Shown here piece after piece: positions 50,480 through 59,265 of a DNA stretch of 64,000 nucleotides. This stretch comes from Pacificoceanicola sp049341065 (lineage in GTDB: Bacteria; Pseudomonadota; Alphaproteobacteria; Rhodobacterales; Rhodobacteraceae), in NCBI RefSeq assembly GCF_049341065.1, contig NZ_JBMPIX010000004.1, positions 310,001 to 374,000 of the forward strand, in the 5' to 3' direction. The notes below the pieces were generated by a model. That model had not been told where the DNA came from, made no database searches, and saw only the letters and a list, made by a program, of their open reading frames with translations. The first letter of the stretch is position 1; each line of letters opens with the position of its first letter. The translations under genes were made by a program, and so were the position numbers.

Positions 50480-52090
50480 TTGCAGCAGATTTTATCAGTC
50501 TGGAACGCATTGAGCGGACGACAGAGAGTCGTCGTACTGGGCGCAACGGTCGCCATGATGCTGACAGTCATGGGCCTTGCGCGCATGGCATCGGCGCCAA
50601 ACATGACACTGCTATACGCCGGTTTGGAAAACGGCGCGGCCGGTGAAGTTGTGCAGGCACTGGAAAGCCGCGGCGTTGAATATGACGTCCGGGGGGGCGC
50701 AATCTTTGTTCCTGATAGTGAACGCGATGCCCTGCGACTCACCCTGGCGAGCGAGGGTTTGCCCGCCAACAGTACCCAAGGCTATGAACTGCTGGATGGT
50801 TTGTCTGGATTTGGCACCACGTCCCAGATGTTCGATGCGGCCTACTGGCGGGCAAAAGAAGGCGAACTGGCGCGGACGATTGTCTCGAACCCGCAGATCG
50901 CGACCGCGCGGGTCCATATCGCCAACAGCAGCGCGAATCCTTTTCAGCGGGATGTAACCCCAACGGCTTCGATTTCCGTGACGACCACCGGAGGCGTGTT
51001 ATCGCCCCAACAAGCGCGAGCGCTGAAATTCCTCATAGCGTCGGCGGTCCCGGGGCTAGAGCCGGAGAGCGTGGCAGTGATCGACGGCAAAGGTGGCTTG
51101 ATTGGCGCCGAGGCCGATGCAGCAACCGGTCCGTCCGCAGATGACAAGGCCACGCAGTTGCGCGAGCGTGTGCAACGTTTGATGGAAGCCCGAGTCGGGA
51201 CGGGAAATGCAGTAGTTGAGGTCAGCGTCGATACCGTAACCGAGGCCGAGTCGATTCGTGAGCGTGTCTTTGATCCCCAAGGTCGAGTCGTGATATCAAC
51301 GGACACTGAAGAGCGAAGCGATAGTTCGGAAAACTCAGGCTCAGGGAATGTGAGCGTTGCTTCGAACTTGCCGGATGGGAACGCCGGTGGCGGCGACAAT
51401 TCCTCGGCGAAGACCGCTGAAACCCGCGAACGCGTAAATTATGAAGTGTCCGAGACAATGCGCGAAGTAACGCGTGTACCCGGGGCTATCAAAAGACTCA
51501 CTGTCGCGGTTTTGGTTAATGGCACCTATGAAACCGGACCAGATGGCGCACAGGTATTTGTTCCCCTGGCAGATACCGAGCTCCAGGCGCTTCAGGCGCT
51601 GGTTTCCTCGGCTGTCGGTTTTAATGCGGATCGCGGGGATGAAATCACGATTCGCTCGCTTCCGTTCGAGCGCCCCGAGGGTCTGGGCACCGGTCCGATT
51701 GAGCCGGGTCTGTTCAGCGGAACCATCGATACGATGCGGTTGATCCAATTTGGCGTTCTGGCCGTCGTCGCCTTGATACTGGGTCTATTCGTCGTGCGCC
51801 CGGTTCTTGCCAAGTCCCTGCCCGACGTTGGTGTCGCCGGGGCGCTACCTGCGCCTGAAGGCGGTAGTCCGATGGCGCTCGATGGTGAAATCGAGATGGA
51901 CGGAGGGTTTGGGGACCTACCGGTGATGTCCAGTGGCGGTGACTTTGGCGGAATGGGGATGGTCGACTTCGATTCGCCCGCCTCAGAAGATCCCGTGGAT
52001 CGCCTCAGAAATCTGATCGAAGAACGCAAAACCGAAACCGTGGAAATCTTGCGCAGTTGGCTTGAGGAAGACAAGGAGGAGGTCGGATGA
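50480..52090 (+). CDS. fliF: Flagellar M-ring protein FliF
   Basis: 536-residue FliF, the MS-ring that seats the export gate and rotor. The N-terminal membrane helix (VVVLGATVAMMLTVMGLARMA), ring-building motifs (TLLYAGLENGAAGEVVQALESRGVEYDV, STQGYELLDG...FGTTSQMFDAAYWRAKEGELARTI), the second membrane helix (IQFGVLAVVALILGLFVVRPVLA) and the C-terminal FliG-binding segment (DPVDRLRNLIEERKTETVEILRSWLEE) are clear. The TTG at 50480 is preferred since GGAGG lies 6 bases upstream; another in-frame TTG is at 50462. It overlaps the next gene by four bases (ATGA). Confidence 0.92.
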   Translation: MQQILSVWNALSGRQRVVVLGATVAMMLTVMGLARMASAPNMTLLYAGLENGAAGEVVQALESRGVEYDVRGGAIFVPDSERDALRLTLASEGLPANSTQGYELLDGLSGFGTTSQMFDAAYWRAKEGELARTIVSNPQIATARVHIANSSANPFQRDVTPTASISVTTTGGVLSPQQARALKFLIASAVPGLEPESVAVIDGKGGLIGAEADAATGPSADDKATQLRERVQRLMEARVGTGNAVVEVSVDTVTEAESIRERVFDPQGRVVISTDTEERSDSSENSGSGNVSVASNLPDGNAGGGDNSSAKTAETRERVNYEVSETMREVTRVPGAIKRLTVAVLVNGTYETGPDGAQVFVPLADTELQALQALVSSAVGFNADRGDEITIRSLPFERPEGLGTGPIEPGLFSGTIDTMRLIQFGVLAVVALILGLFVVRPVLAKSLPDVGVAGALPAPEGGSPMALDGEIEMDGGFGDLPVMSSGGDFGGMGMVDFDSPASEDPVDRLRNLIEERKTETVEILRSWLEEDKEEVG

Positions 52091-52698
52091 CAGCTCTGAG
52101 ACGAATGTTCGAAGACTTCGGCAACGCAACACCCGCGTCGGCACCTGTGGAAGTGTCCGTAGAGTTCAACGAGGCGGACCTAGAAGGCCAGAGACTTGAG
52201 GCTTTTGAAAACGGCTTCAAGGCGGGGTGGGACGACGCCATCAAAGCGCAAGCGGATGATAAAACCCGGATTTCGAGCGCTTTCGGGCAGCACATGCAGG
52301 ATTTGTCATTTACCTACCACGAAGCGTGCAGCCAAGTTCTGAATGCCATGACGCCGCTTTTGAACGAAATGGTGAACGTGCTGCTTCCCGGCATGGCTCG
52401 TGCAACCATCGGCGCCCACGTTGTTGAAAAGATTCAGGAATTGTCGCGAGAGATTGGCACTCTCGAAGTTCAAATTGCGGTATCTCCTGTAAACGTCGAA
52501 GCGGTTGCTGGCCTGCTCGATGTGGACTTTGGATTTCTGGTTCGGGTGATCGAAGATTCCACTCTCGCTGAAGAACAAGCCGACATTCGTTTTGGGCGTA
52601 CGGAAAAACAAATCGATCTCGGGGACCTTGTGAATTCCGTCGCGGAGGCGGTGCAAGGGTTTGCCCATGAAAACCGGAGAAAAATCGCCAATGGATAA
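52087..52698 (+). CDS. FliH-like flagellar assembly protein
   Basis: 203 residues, no strong motif. Its place between fliF and fliN, coupling by a four-base overlap, acidic N-terminus, helical middle (EGFENGFKAGWDDAIKAQ-like stretch) and a C-terminal region with FGFLVRVIEDSTLAEEQADIRFG suit FliH, the regulator of the export ATPase FliI. Alphaproteobacterial FliH is poorly conserved, so this is mostly context. No separate fliI or fliG is seen in this window. Confidence 0.6.
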   Translation: MTALRRMFEDFGNATPASAPVEVSVEFNEADLEGQRLEAFENGFKAGWDDAIKAQADDKTRISSAFGQHMQDLSFTYHEACSQVLNAMTPLLNEMVNVLLPGMARATIGAHVVEKIQELSREIGTLEVQIAVSPVNVEAVAGLLDVDFGFLVRVIEDSTLAEEQADIRFGRTEKQIDLGDLVNSVAEAVQGFAHENRRKIANG

Positions 52699-52978
52699 TG
52701 CTCAAACCGCCACGAGAGGCGAGCAGACAACCCCATTTACCTCTGTTCCGATCGAGATCACTGTATCCGTTGGTCGTGCCAGACCCTTGATCCGAGAATT
52801 GTTGCAACTGGCGGAAGGCTCGGTTTTGACTCTGGACAAACGACTTGAGGACCCGGTCGAACTCTACGTCGGAGAGCGACTGATAGGCATCGGCGTATTG
52901 GAGGTTGTCGAAGGTGACGGGCATAGCCAGTTGGCCGTTCGTCTGACCGAAGTGGTCGATCTGCAGTCGCCTGCCTGA
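52691..52978 (+). CDS. fliN: Flagellar motor switch protein FliN
   Basis: 95 residues ending in the SpoA/FliN C-terminal domain: VPIEITVSVGRARPLIRELLQLAEGSVLTLDKRLEDPVELYVGERLIGIGVLEV. FliN forms part of the C-ring and binds FliH for export. Start is ambiguous: the ATG at 52691 overlaps the preceding gene by eight bases and has GGAG 11 bases upstream, while an ATG at 52667 also fits. Linked to fliP with a 2-base gap. Confidence 0.88.
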   Translation: MDNAQTATRGEQTTPFTSVPIEITVSVGRARPLIRELLQLAEGSVLTLDKRLEDPVELYVGERLIGIGVLEVVEGDGHSQLAVRLTEVVDLQSPA

Positions 52979-52980
52979 TT

Positions 52981-53703
52981 ATGCGCGCATTTTTCTGGTC
53001 TGTTTTTCTTGTGATCCTGCCTTTTGCAGCGCAGGCACAATCGGTCGCGATTGATCTGGGGGAAGGAGGCTCGGTCACGGCGACCAGCATTCAACTGATT
53101 GTCCTGATCACCCTGCTAAGCCTTGCACCGGGTATCGCCATAATGGTGACCTGTTTCCCCTTTATGGTGACCGTGCTGGGGATCCTTCGACAGGCCGTAG
53201 GGTTGCAGCAGTCCCCGCCCAATATGTTGATCGTCAGCCTCGCGCTCTTTCTGACCTATTTCGTAATGGAACCGGTCTTTACCCAAGCCTGGGAAACCGG
53301 CGTTCAGCCGCTTCTGGATGAGCAGATCGAAGTGGATGAGGCGATAGCTTTGACGCTGCAACCGTTTCGGGGTTTCATGGCTGGTCGCACAGATCCCGAT
53401 ACCTATCGAGCAATGGCAGACCTGCGACCGGACGCGGCTGAAACATCTCTGGCACTCGAGGCGCCGCTTTCGGTGCTTATCCCCAGCTTCATGCTGTCCG
53501 AAGTTGCACGCGCTTTTCAGGTTGGTTTTCTGATCTTTCTGCCTTTTCTGATCATCGATCTTGTTGTGGCCGCGGTTCTTATGTCGATGGGGATGATGAT
53601 GGTGCCGCCCGCAATCGTGTCCTTGCCTTTCAAGCTGGCATTCTTCGTCATCGCGGATGGCTGGGCGCTGTTGGCGGGAAGTCTTGTGCGCGGGTATTTC
53701 TGA
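52981..53703 (+). CDS. fliP: Flagellar export protein FliP
   Basis: 240-residue export-gate membrane protein. A signal sequence (RAFFWSVFLVILPFAAQAQ) leads into four membrane segments and the conserved QVGFLIFLPFLIIDLVVAAVLMSMGMMMVPPAIVSLPFKLAFFVIADGWALL region. FliP with FliQ and FliR forms the export channel. Starts two bases after fliN. The window ends this operon here; a terminator hairpin follows. Confidence 0.94.
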   Translation: MRAFFWSVFLVILPFAAQAQSVAIDLGEGGSVTATSIQLIVLITLLSLAPGIAIMVTCFPFMVTVLGILRQAVGLQQSPPNMLIVSLALFLTYFVMEPVFTQAWETGVQPLLDEQIEVDEAIALTLQPFRGFMAGRTDPDTYRAMADLRPDAAETSLALEAPLSVLIPSFMLSEVARAFQVGFLIFLPFLIIDLVVAAVLMSMGMMMVPPAIVSLPFKLAFFVIADGWALLAGSLVRGYF

Positions 53704-53708
53704 GGGCA

Positions 53709-53733
53709 CCCGCGCCGAAAAAATCGGCGCGGG
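53709..53733. terminator. Bidirectional hairpin after fliP
   Basis: Perfect 10-base stem CCCGCGCCGA/TCGGCGCGGG with an AAAAA loop, between the convergent fliP and aminotransferase genes. No T-run follows on either strand, so it may be a weak or factor-assisted terminator. Confidence 0.65.
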
Positions 53734-53751
53734 CGTTATCCCACGACGGGC

Positions 53752-55122
53752 TTATCCGAGGATTTCGGCCACGGCTTGAGCGGTCTTGCCGACGACCTCG
53801 TCCGCCTCTTTCCGGGTCAGGCAGAAGGGGGGCGCAAAGCCAAGAATGTCGCCCTGCGGCATGGCTCGGGCGATCACGCCGCGCGACAGAAGCGCCGCCG
53901 CAATCCGCGGCCCGACCTTTTCCGATGGATCGAAAAAGGCCCGACCGTCACGCGCCTTCACGAACTCGACCGCGCACATCATGCCTTCGCCGCGGACGTC
54001 GCCGACATGGACATGACCGCCAAGGGCATCGCGCATGGCTGCGTTGAAATAGCCTCCGGTTTCACCCGCGTTCTGAATAAGGTTCAACTCATCAATCAGC
54101 TTGAGGTTCGCAACGCCCGCTGCGGCGCCGATGGGGTGCGCGGAATAGGTCCAGCCGTGGCCGATGGGGCCGTTTTCATCCGTGCCTTGCTCCAGCACTT
54201 TCCACATTTTCTTGGAAACGATCGACCCGGACAGCGGGGCATAGGCCGAGGTCAGGCCCTTGGCGATGGTGATCAAATCGGGCTTCATTCCATAGTGATC
54301 GGATCCGAACATGGTTCCCAGACGCCCAAAGCCGGTAACAACTTCGTCTGCGACCAGCAGGATGTCGTGCTTGTCCAGAACGGCCTGAATGGCTGCCCAA
54401 TAACCGGCGGGCGGCGGAACGATACCGCCTGTGCCAAGCACGGGTTCGCCAATAAAGGCGGCTATGGTGTCAGCGCCTTCGCGTTCAATCAGTGCCTCAA
54501 GCTCTGTCACGCAATGGGCAACAAAAGCGGCCTCGGACATATCCAGATCGGGGCGACGGAAGTAATAGGGCGCTTCGGTGTGGACCACCTGAGCCAGTGG
54601 CAAGTCGAATTTCTTGTGGAATAGATCAAGCCCGGTGAGCGAGCCTGTCATCAAGCCGGAACCGTGATAGCCGCGCCAGCGCGAGATGATCTTTTTCTTC
54701 TCGGGACGGCCAAGGATGTTGTTGTAATACCAGATCAGCTTGACGTTGGTTTCATTCGCATCCGAACCGGACAGACCGAAATAGACCTTGGACATATGAT
54801 CGGGCGCGCGATCAAGGACCATCTTGGCCAAGGTGATCGAGGCTTCGGTGCCGTGGCCGACATAGGCGTGGTAATAGGCCAGCTCTTTTGCCTGCGCGGC
54901 GATTGCTTCGGCGATGTCTTGGCGACCATAACCCACGTTCACGCAATAAAGCCCGGCAAAGGCGTCCAGCAGACGGTTACCGTCACGGTCTTCGATGTGA
55001 CACCCCTGCCCGCCGGTTATGATCCGTTGGGGGGTTTCACCGCGTGCAAACTCGGCCAGATGGGTCGAGGGGTGGAAAAAGTTTTCGCGGTCCCATTGGT
55101 CCAGCTGATCGTTCTTGAGCAT
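53752..55122 (-). CDS. Class III aminotransferase (omega-transaminase type)
   Basis: 456-residue PLP fold-type I aminotransferase, class III. The cofactor lysine is in LITIAKGLTSAYAPLSG near residue 285, and LLVADEVVTGFGRLGTMFGSDHYGMKPD precedes it. The N-terminus has AGLYCVNVGYGRQDIAEA and YFGLSGSDANETNVKLI. It resembles amine/beta-alanine:pyruvate transaminases common in Roseobacter (several crystal structures are from this group). The ATG at 55122 has AAGGAG 8 bases upstream; the GTG at 55131 overlaps that ribosome site and is rejected. Substrate not fixed (amines, putrescine, taurine-like or beta-alanine). Confidence 0.9.
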   Translation of the reverse strand: MLKNDQLDQWDRENFFHPSTHLAEFARGETPQRIITGGQGCHIEDRDGNRLLDAFAGLYCVNVGYGRQDIAEAIAAQAKELAYYHAYVGHGTEASITLAKMVLDRAPDHMSKVYFGLSGSDANETNVKLIWYYNNILGRPEKKKIISRWRGYHGSGLMTGSLTGLDLFHKKFDLPLAQVVHTEAPYYFRRPDLDMSEAAFVAHCVTELEALIEREGADTIAAFIGEPVLGTGGIVPPPAGYWAAIQAVLDKHDILLVADEVVTGFGRLGTMFGSDHYGMKPDLITIAKGLTSAYAPLSGSIVSKKMWKVLEQGTDENGPIGHGWTYSAHPIGAAAGVANLKLIDELNLIQNAGETGGYFNAAMRDALGGHVHVGDVRGEGMMCAVEFVKARDGRAFFDPSEKVGPRIAAALLSRGVIARAMPQGDILGFAPPFCLTRKEADEVVGKTAQAVAEILG

Positions 55123-55238
55123 CGGGTGCACTCCTTAGGAAAACAGGTAAAAGTTAAGCGCAGCATAGGCCCGAGTGCCCATGGGTGAAAGGGCAGCAGC
55201 GACATTCAGTTGCATACAACCGGCAGGATGCGCGATTT

Positions 55239-56192
55239 TCAATCTTTGGCGATGCGGATCGTGGTGCGCTGGCGGTACGGAACTTCTGGTGTGCAGAAGA
55301 TCTCGCCAAACGCCGGTGTATTAAGCGTATTCGGGAAATCCTGTGCCTCTATGCAGAAACCAGCGAAAGGTCCGTGCGCCACCTCTGGATGTGGGGTGCC
55401 AAAGCTTTTGAGCATGTTTGATGTGTACAACTGCATCCCTTTGCGGTTCGTCCAGAGCGTCAACTTCATCCCGCTCGGCTCGGACACTTCGACCTTGGGG
55501 CCATCGCCGACGTCCAAAGAAAAGTTGAGGTCATAGCCTTCTCGGTTCGGGTCAACTTCTTTCAACACACGCGGTTGGCGCAGATCGTAGCGGGTGTCCT
55601 CGACGGGCAGGATTTCACCGGTGGGGATCAGTTCCGCGTCGGTCGGAGTATAGTGTGAGGCGGCAAGGCGAAAGCTGTGGTCGCGGATGGTGCCCTGACC
55701 GGCAAGGTTGAAGTAGACGTGCTGCGCCAAGTTGATCGGCGTCTTGCGATCCGGCGTACCGGTCATGTCCCAGGTCAGGGCAGGTCCGTCCAAAGTCAGC
55801 TTGACTTCAAAGTTGACGGCGCCGGGATAGCCTTGATCCAAATGCGGTGAATGCAGGCGCAATGTCACCGCGCGATCGCCCTGCGGCTCCATTTGCCAGT
55901 TTTGCCATCCGATACCGCCCGGCCCGCCGTGCAGGTGGTGGCGCCCGTTCTTCGAGGGCAGTTTCCAGATTTCGCCATCCATCTCGAACTGTGAGTTCGC
56001 AGTCCGGTTGGCGACCCGTCCGACGACAAGCCCCATGGAGGAAGGATTAACGCGATAGTCTTCGATATCTTCGTAGCCAAGAACCACCCGGCGCCCGCCG
56101 ACACGCCAATCCTGAAGGGCGCAACCGATTGAAAGGATCGTGATTTCGGTATTCCCGTCTCGCAGGGTGTGCGTCTGGATCGTATCGTTCAT
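55239..56192 (-). CDS. Aldose 1-epimerase family protein
   Basis: 317-residue galactose-mutarotase-like enzyme, which interconverts alpha and beta anomers of aldoses. Beta-sandwich landmarks are LSIGCALQDWRVGGRRVVLGYEDIEDY, HLHGGPGGIGWQNW, the catalytic His region NLAQHVYFNLAG, and the catalytic Glu in FCIEAQDFPN. GAAGAGG precedes the ATG at 56192. Upstream is the MFS transporter in the opposite direction, suggesting sugar uptake and mutarotation in one locus; the sugar is unknown. Confidence 0.9.
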   Translation of the reverse strand: MNDTIQTHTLRDGNTEITILSIGCALQDWRVGGRRVVLGYEDIEDYRVNPSSMGLVVGRVANRTANSQFEMDGEIWKLPSKNGRHHLHGGPGGIGWQNWQMEPQGDRAVTLRLHSPHLDQGYPGAVNFEVKLTLDGPALTWDMTGTPDRKTPINLAQHVYFNLAGQGTIRDHSFRLAASHYTPTDAELIPTGEILPVEDTRYDLRQPRVLKEVDPNREGYDLNFSLDVGDGPKVEVSEPSGMKLTLWTNRKGMQLYTSNMLKSFGTPHPEVAHGPFAGFCIEAQDFPNTLNTPAFGEIFCTPEVPYRQRTTIRIAKD

Positions 56193-56204
56193 TCTGGCCT
56201 CTTC

Positions 56205-56228
56205 GCGCTGATATTTTGGACCTATCAG
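56205..56228 (+). repeat. Roseobacter-type intergenic motif, copy 2
   Basis: GCGCTGATATTTTGGACC followed by TATCAG, in the short divergent gap between the epimerase and MFS genes. It resembles the copies at 38301 and 57521 but is less similar and lacks the preceding hairpin. It also lies in the region that must hold the promoters for these genes. Confidence 0.35.
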
Positions 56229-56258
56229 AGGATCAATCTCCGGCATAGTGTGCAGGTC

Positions 56259-57482
56259 ATGGAAACAGGAACGATCCTTGATGCCCGCTACAGTTGGGTT
56301 CGGTTGGGACTGACGCTACTGATTGCGGTGGTCGGCAACGTCGGCATGTGGGTGATCACCGTGGTCATGCCCGAGGTGCAGGCGGAATTCGCGGCGACAC
56401 GGGCGCAGGCTTCGATGCCCTACGTCACGACGATGATCGGCTTTGCGCTGGGCAATATGTTCATTGGGCGAGCCGTGGATCGCTTTGGGATGAGCACGGC
56501 CCTGACCGGTGCGGGCGTTTTGATCGCGGTGGGCTATGGTCTGGCGGCTTTTGCGCCGTCGATCTGGGTGCTCAGCCTTGTGCAACTTGCCATCGGGTTT
56601 GGGACGGCCTCCTGTTTCGGGCCGTTGATTGCGGATATCTCCCAATGGTTCATGAAGCGGCGTGGCATAGCCGTGGCGATTGCGGCGTCCGGGAATTATT
56701 TGTCGGGCGCGATCTGGCCACCGCTTCTGAGCTGGGTCGGAGCGGATGCAGGCTGGCGCTGGGTTTACTCTGCCCTCGCCGTTGTGACGGTGTTGATCAT
56801 GTTGCCGTTGGCGCAGTTGTTGCGGCGACGGGTGCCAGCCGAGGCATTGCTGCAGGCGGACGCGGTTTCATCCAGCCGCTCGGCGAAAACCGGGTTTTCG
56901 CCAAGGCAACTGCAGTGGATGCTGGGGGCGGCGGGGATTGGCTGCTGCGTAGCGATGTCGATGCCGCAAGTGCATATCGTGGCGCTGTGCGTCGACATGG
57001 GCTTTGGCGCGGCGGTCGGCGCCGAGATGTTGTCGCTGATGCTGCTGGGTGGCGTGGTGTCGCGCCTGATCTCGGGTGTCCTGGCTGACCGATTGGGCGG
57101 CGTGCGTACGCTGCTGATCGGCTCGACCCTGCAATGTATTGCTCTGTTTTTATATTTGCCCGCAGGCGGTTTGGTCAGTCTGTACAGCGTCAGCTTTGTT
57201 TTCGGATTGAGCCAAGGTGGGATCGTGCCGAGTTATGCGGTGATTGTCCGGGAATATCTGCCTGCGCGCGAGGCCGGCGCGCGGGTCGGATTTGTCATGA
57301 TGATGACCATCATGGGCATGGCGCTGGGTGGTTGGCTGTCGGGCGCGATCTATGACTGGACCGGCAGTTACCAGTGGGCCTTTGTCAACGGGATCGTCTG
57401 GAACGGGGTCAACATCGCAATCATGATCGTGATCCTGACGCGCGGAAATCGCGCCAGAGGCGCGGCGTTGCAGGCGGCTTAA
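56259..57482 (+). CDS. MFS transporter
   Basis: 407-residue major facilitator with 12 predicted membrane segments (SWVRLGLTLLIAVVGNVGMWVITVVMPEVQ at the start) and an A-loop-like MFIGRAVDRFGMS. It is like the oxalate/formate- or monocarboxylate-type MFS group. Start set at METGTILDARYSW (56259); the frame extends into the divergent promoter region and those residues are not typical. Pairing with aldose epimerase suggests a sugar or sugar acid, without proof. Converges on trhO. Confidence 0.88.
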   Translation: METGTILDARYSWVRLGLTLLIAVVGNVGMWVITVVMPEVQAEFAATRAQASMPYVTTMIGFALGNMFIGRAVDRFGMSTALTGAGVLIAVGYGLAAFAPSIWVLSLVQLAIGFGTASCFGPLIADISQWFMKRRGIAVAIAASGNYLSGAIWPPLLSWVGADAGWRWVYSALAVVTVLIMLPLAQLLRRRVPAEALLQADAVSSSRSAKTGFSPRQLQWMLGAAGIGCCVAMSMPQVHIVALCVDMGFGAAVGAEMLSLMLLGGVVSRLISGVLADRLGGVRTLLIGSTLQCIALFLYLPAGGLVSLYSVSFVFGLSQGGIVPSYAVIVREYLPAREAGARVGFVMMMTIMGMALGGWLSGAIYDWTGSYQWAFVNGIVWNGVNIAIMIVILTRGNRARGAALQAA

Positions 57483-57520
57483 CGGCGGTATTGGGGGCTC
57501 TGCCCGCGCGCCAAAGGCGC

Positions 57521-57548
57521 TCGCCCGGGATATTTTGGGACCAGTGAC
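57521..57548 (+). repeat. Roseobacter-type intergenic motif, copy 3
   Basis: TCGCCCGGGATATTTTGGGACC followed by AGTGAC, in the gap between convergent MFS and trhO genes, right after a GGGC-TCT-GCCC hairpin. Same layout as copy 1 after gcvH (hairpin, then motif). Function unknown. Confidence 0.5.
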
Positions 57549-57551
57549 GCC

Positions 57552-58472
57552 TCAGTGGTCGTCGATGACATCTGCGTGCAGGTGGCGTTCGCCGCGCTGC
57601 GTGGCGAGGCCGATTTGTTTCTGGCGTTCGCGAAAGCGATCCTTGTCTTCGTCCGAGGTCTCGGTGATGCATTGATGGCAAGAGACGCCGTGTTCGTATT
57701 CGGCGCGCTTCTGATCTTCGGGCAGGATCGGGCGGCGGCAGGCGTGGCAGAGCAGGTGCGGGCCTTCTTTCAATCCATGTTCAACCGAGACACGGCCATC
57801 AAAAACAAAGCAGGCGCCGTTCCACGTGCTGTTCTCTTGCGGCACGTCTTCGAGGTATTTCAGGATGCCGCCCTTGAGGTGATAGACGTCTTCGACACCC
57901 TGGCTGAGAAGATAGTTCGTGGACTTTTCGCAACGGATGCCGCCGGTGCAGAACATGGCGATACGTTTGTTGTGGAAACGCTGTTTGTTCGCCTCCCACC
58001 ACGCGGGGAATTCGCGGAAGGTATCTGTCTTGGGGTCGACTGCGCCTTCGAAGGTGCCAATGGCGACTTCGTAATCATTGCGCGTGTCGATCACGGCGAC
58101 ATCAGGCGAAAGGATGAGTTCGTTCCAGTCTTTCGGTTCGACGTAGTGGCCAACGCTGGCAAGCGGATCGACGTCCGGCTGCCCCATCGTCACGATCTCA
58201 TTTTTCAGGCGAACCTTCATGCGGGCAAAAGGGCGCTCGGAGGCTGTGGACAGTTTCCATTCGACATTGGCGCAGCCAGGCAGTGTCTTGATATGGGCCA
58301 GCAGCGCGTCGATCCCGGTGCGAGGACCAGCGACGGTGCCGTTGATCCCTTCGGCCGCCAAAAGCAGCGTGCCGGTTATCTGATGTTCGCGGCACAGATC
58401 CAGTAACGGCGCACGCAGGGCGGCGTGGTCGGAGAAGCGGGTGAAGTGGTAGAGGGCGCAGACTGTAAACAT
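57552..58472 (-). CDS. trhO: tRNA uridine(34) hydroxylase / rhodanese-like protein TrhO
   Basis: 306-residue protein with an N-terminal GTNA-type RNA-binding domain and a rhodanese domain whose active-site Cys is in FCTGGIRCEK, followed by C-terminal zinc-binding CHACRRPILPEDQ and CHQCI. TrhO (YceA) makes 5-hydroxyuridine at the wobble position of tRNAs. ATG at 58472 (MFTVCALYHF) is the usual start; the frame extends further but into the divergent promoter. Divergent from pncA. Confidence 0.93.
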   Translation of the reverse strand: MFTVCALYHFTRFSDHAALRAPLLDLCREHQITGTLLLAAEGINGTVAGPRTGIDALLAHIKTLPGCANVEWKLSTASERPFARMKVRLKNEIVTMGQPDVDPLASVGHYVEPKDWNELILSPDVAVIDTRNDYEVAIGTFEGAVDPKTDTFREFPAWWEANKQRFHNKRIAMFCTGGIRCEKSTNYLLSQGVEDVYHLKGGILKYLEDVPQENSTWNGACFVFDGRVSVEHGLKEGPHLLCHACRRPILPEDQKRAEYEHGVSCHQCITETSDEDKDRFRERQKQIGLATQRGERHLHADVIDDH

Positions 58473-58586
58473 GCGCGTCTGATAAGCAGGAAAAGGGGGA
58501 TTCGCCAAGCGGATCAGATGCCGCATTGCGGTTGCAGCGCGGCTGGCCCCCGCCTAACCTTTCTCTGGCAACACCGGAGGTCACCC

Positions 58587-59180
58587 ATGCACGCGCTTAT
58601 CGTCATTGATGTTCAGAATGATTTCTGCCCGGGGGGCGCGCTGGCCGTGGCAGGCGGCGACGAGATCGTTCAGCCGATCAACGCCCTGATGGCCGAATTC
58701 GACGCCGTGGTTCTGACGCAGGATTGGCACCCCGCGGGCCATTCCTCATTTGCCTCGCAGCATGCCGGGGCTGCGCCGTTCAGCCTGACCGAAATGCCTT
58801 ATGGTCCGCAGGTGCTCTGGCCAGATCACTGTGTTCAGGGCTCGCCCGGGGCAAATTTTCATATGGCGCTGGAAGCCGATCGGGCAGAGCTGATCATTCG
58901 CAAGGGGTTCCGCCGCGAGATCGACAGCTATTCGGCGTTTTTCGAAAATGACCATCAGACACCGACAGGGCTAGAAGGCTATTTGCGGACGCGCGGCGTG
59001 AGCAAGCTGACTTTGGTCGGGCTGGCGACGGATTTTTGCGTAAACTTCTCGGCGGTTGATGCCGCCAAACTGGGGTTCGAAGTCGTCGTTCGGCAGGATC
59101 TTTGCCGCGCCATTGATTTGGATGGCAGCCTGAAATCCGCTCAGGACGGCATGACGGCGGCCGGGGTGACTTTGATCTAA
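58587..59180 (+). CDS. pncA: Nicotinamidase
   Basis: 197-residue cysteine hydrolase converting nicotinamide to nicotinate. Catalytic triad: Asp8 in VIDVQNDFCPGG, Lys in IIRKGFRREIDSYSAF, and Cys151 in ATDFCVNFSAVDA; metal ligands in TQDWHPAGHSSF. CGGAGG ribosome site precedes the ATG at 58587. The pncB gene, which uses the nicotinate, lies two genes downstream on the same strand, with a histidine kinase between them. Confidence 0.95.
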   Translation: MHALIVIDVQNDFCPGGALAVAGGDEIVQPINALMAEFDAVVLTQDWHPAGHSSFASQHAGAAPFSLTEMPYGPQVLWPDHCVQGSPGANFHMALEADRAELIIRKGFRREIDSYSAFFENDHQTPTGLEGYLRTRGVSKLTLVGLATDFCVNFSAVDAAKLGFEVVVRQDLCRAIDLDGSLKSAQDGMTAAGVTLI

Positions 59181-59265
59181 GATCAGAGCGAAACGAAAAC
59201 GCCGAATATTCGCCATTTCTAAACTTACGACATGTAGACCGGGCAGTATGTCTGAGTGAGCTGCC

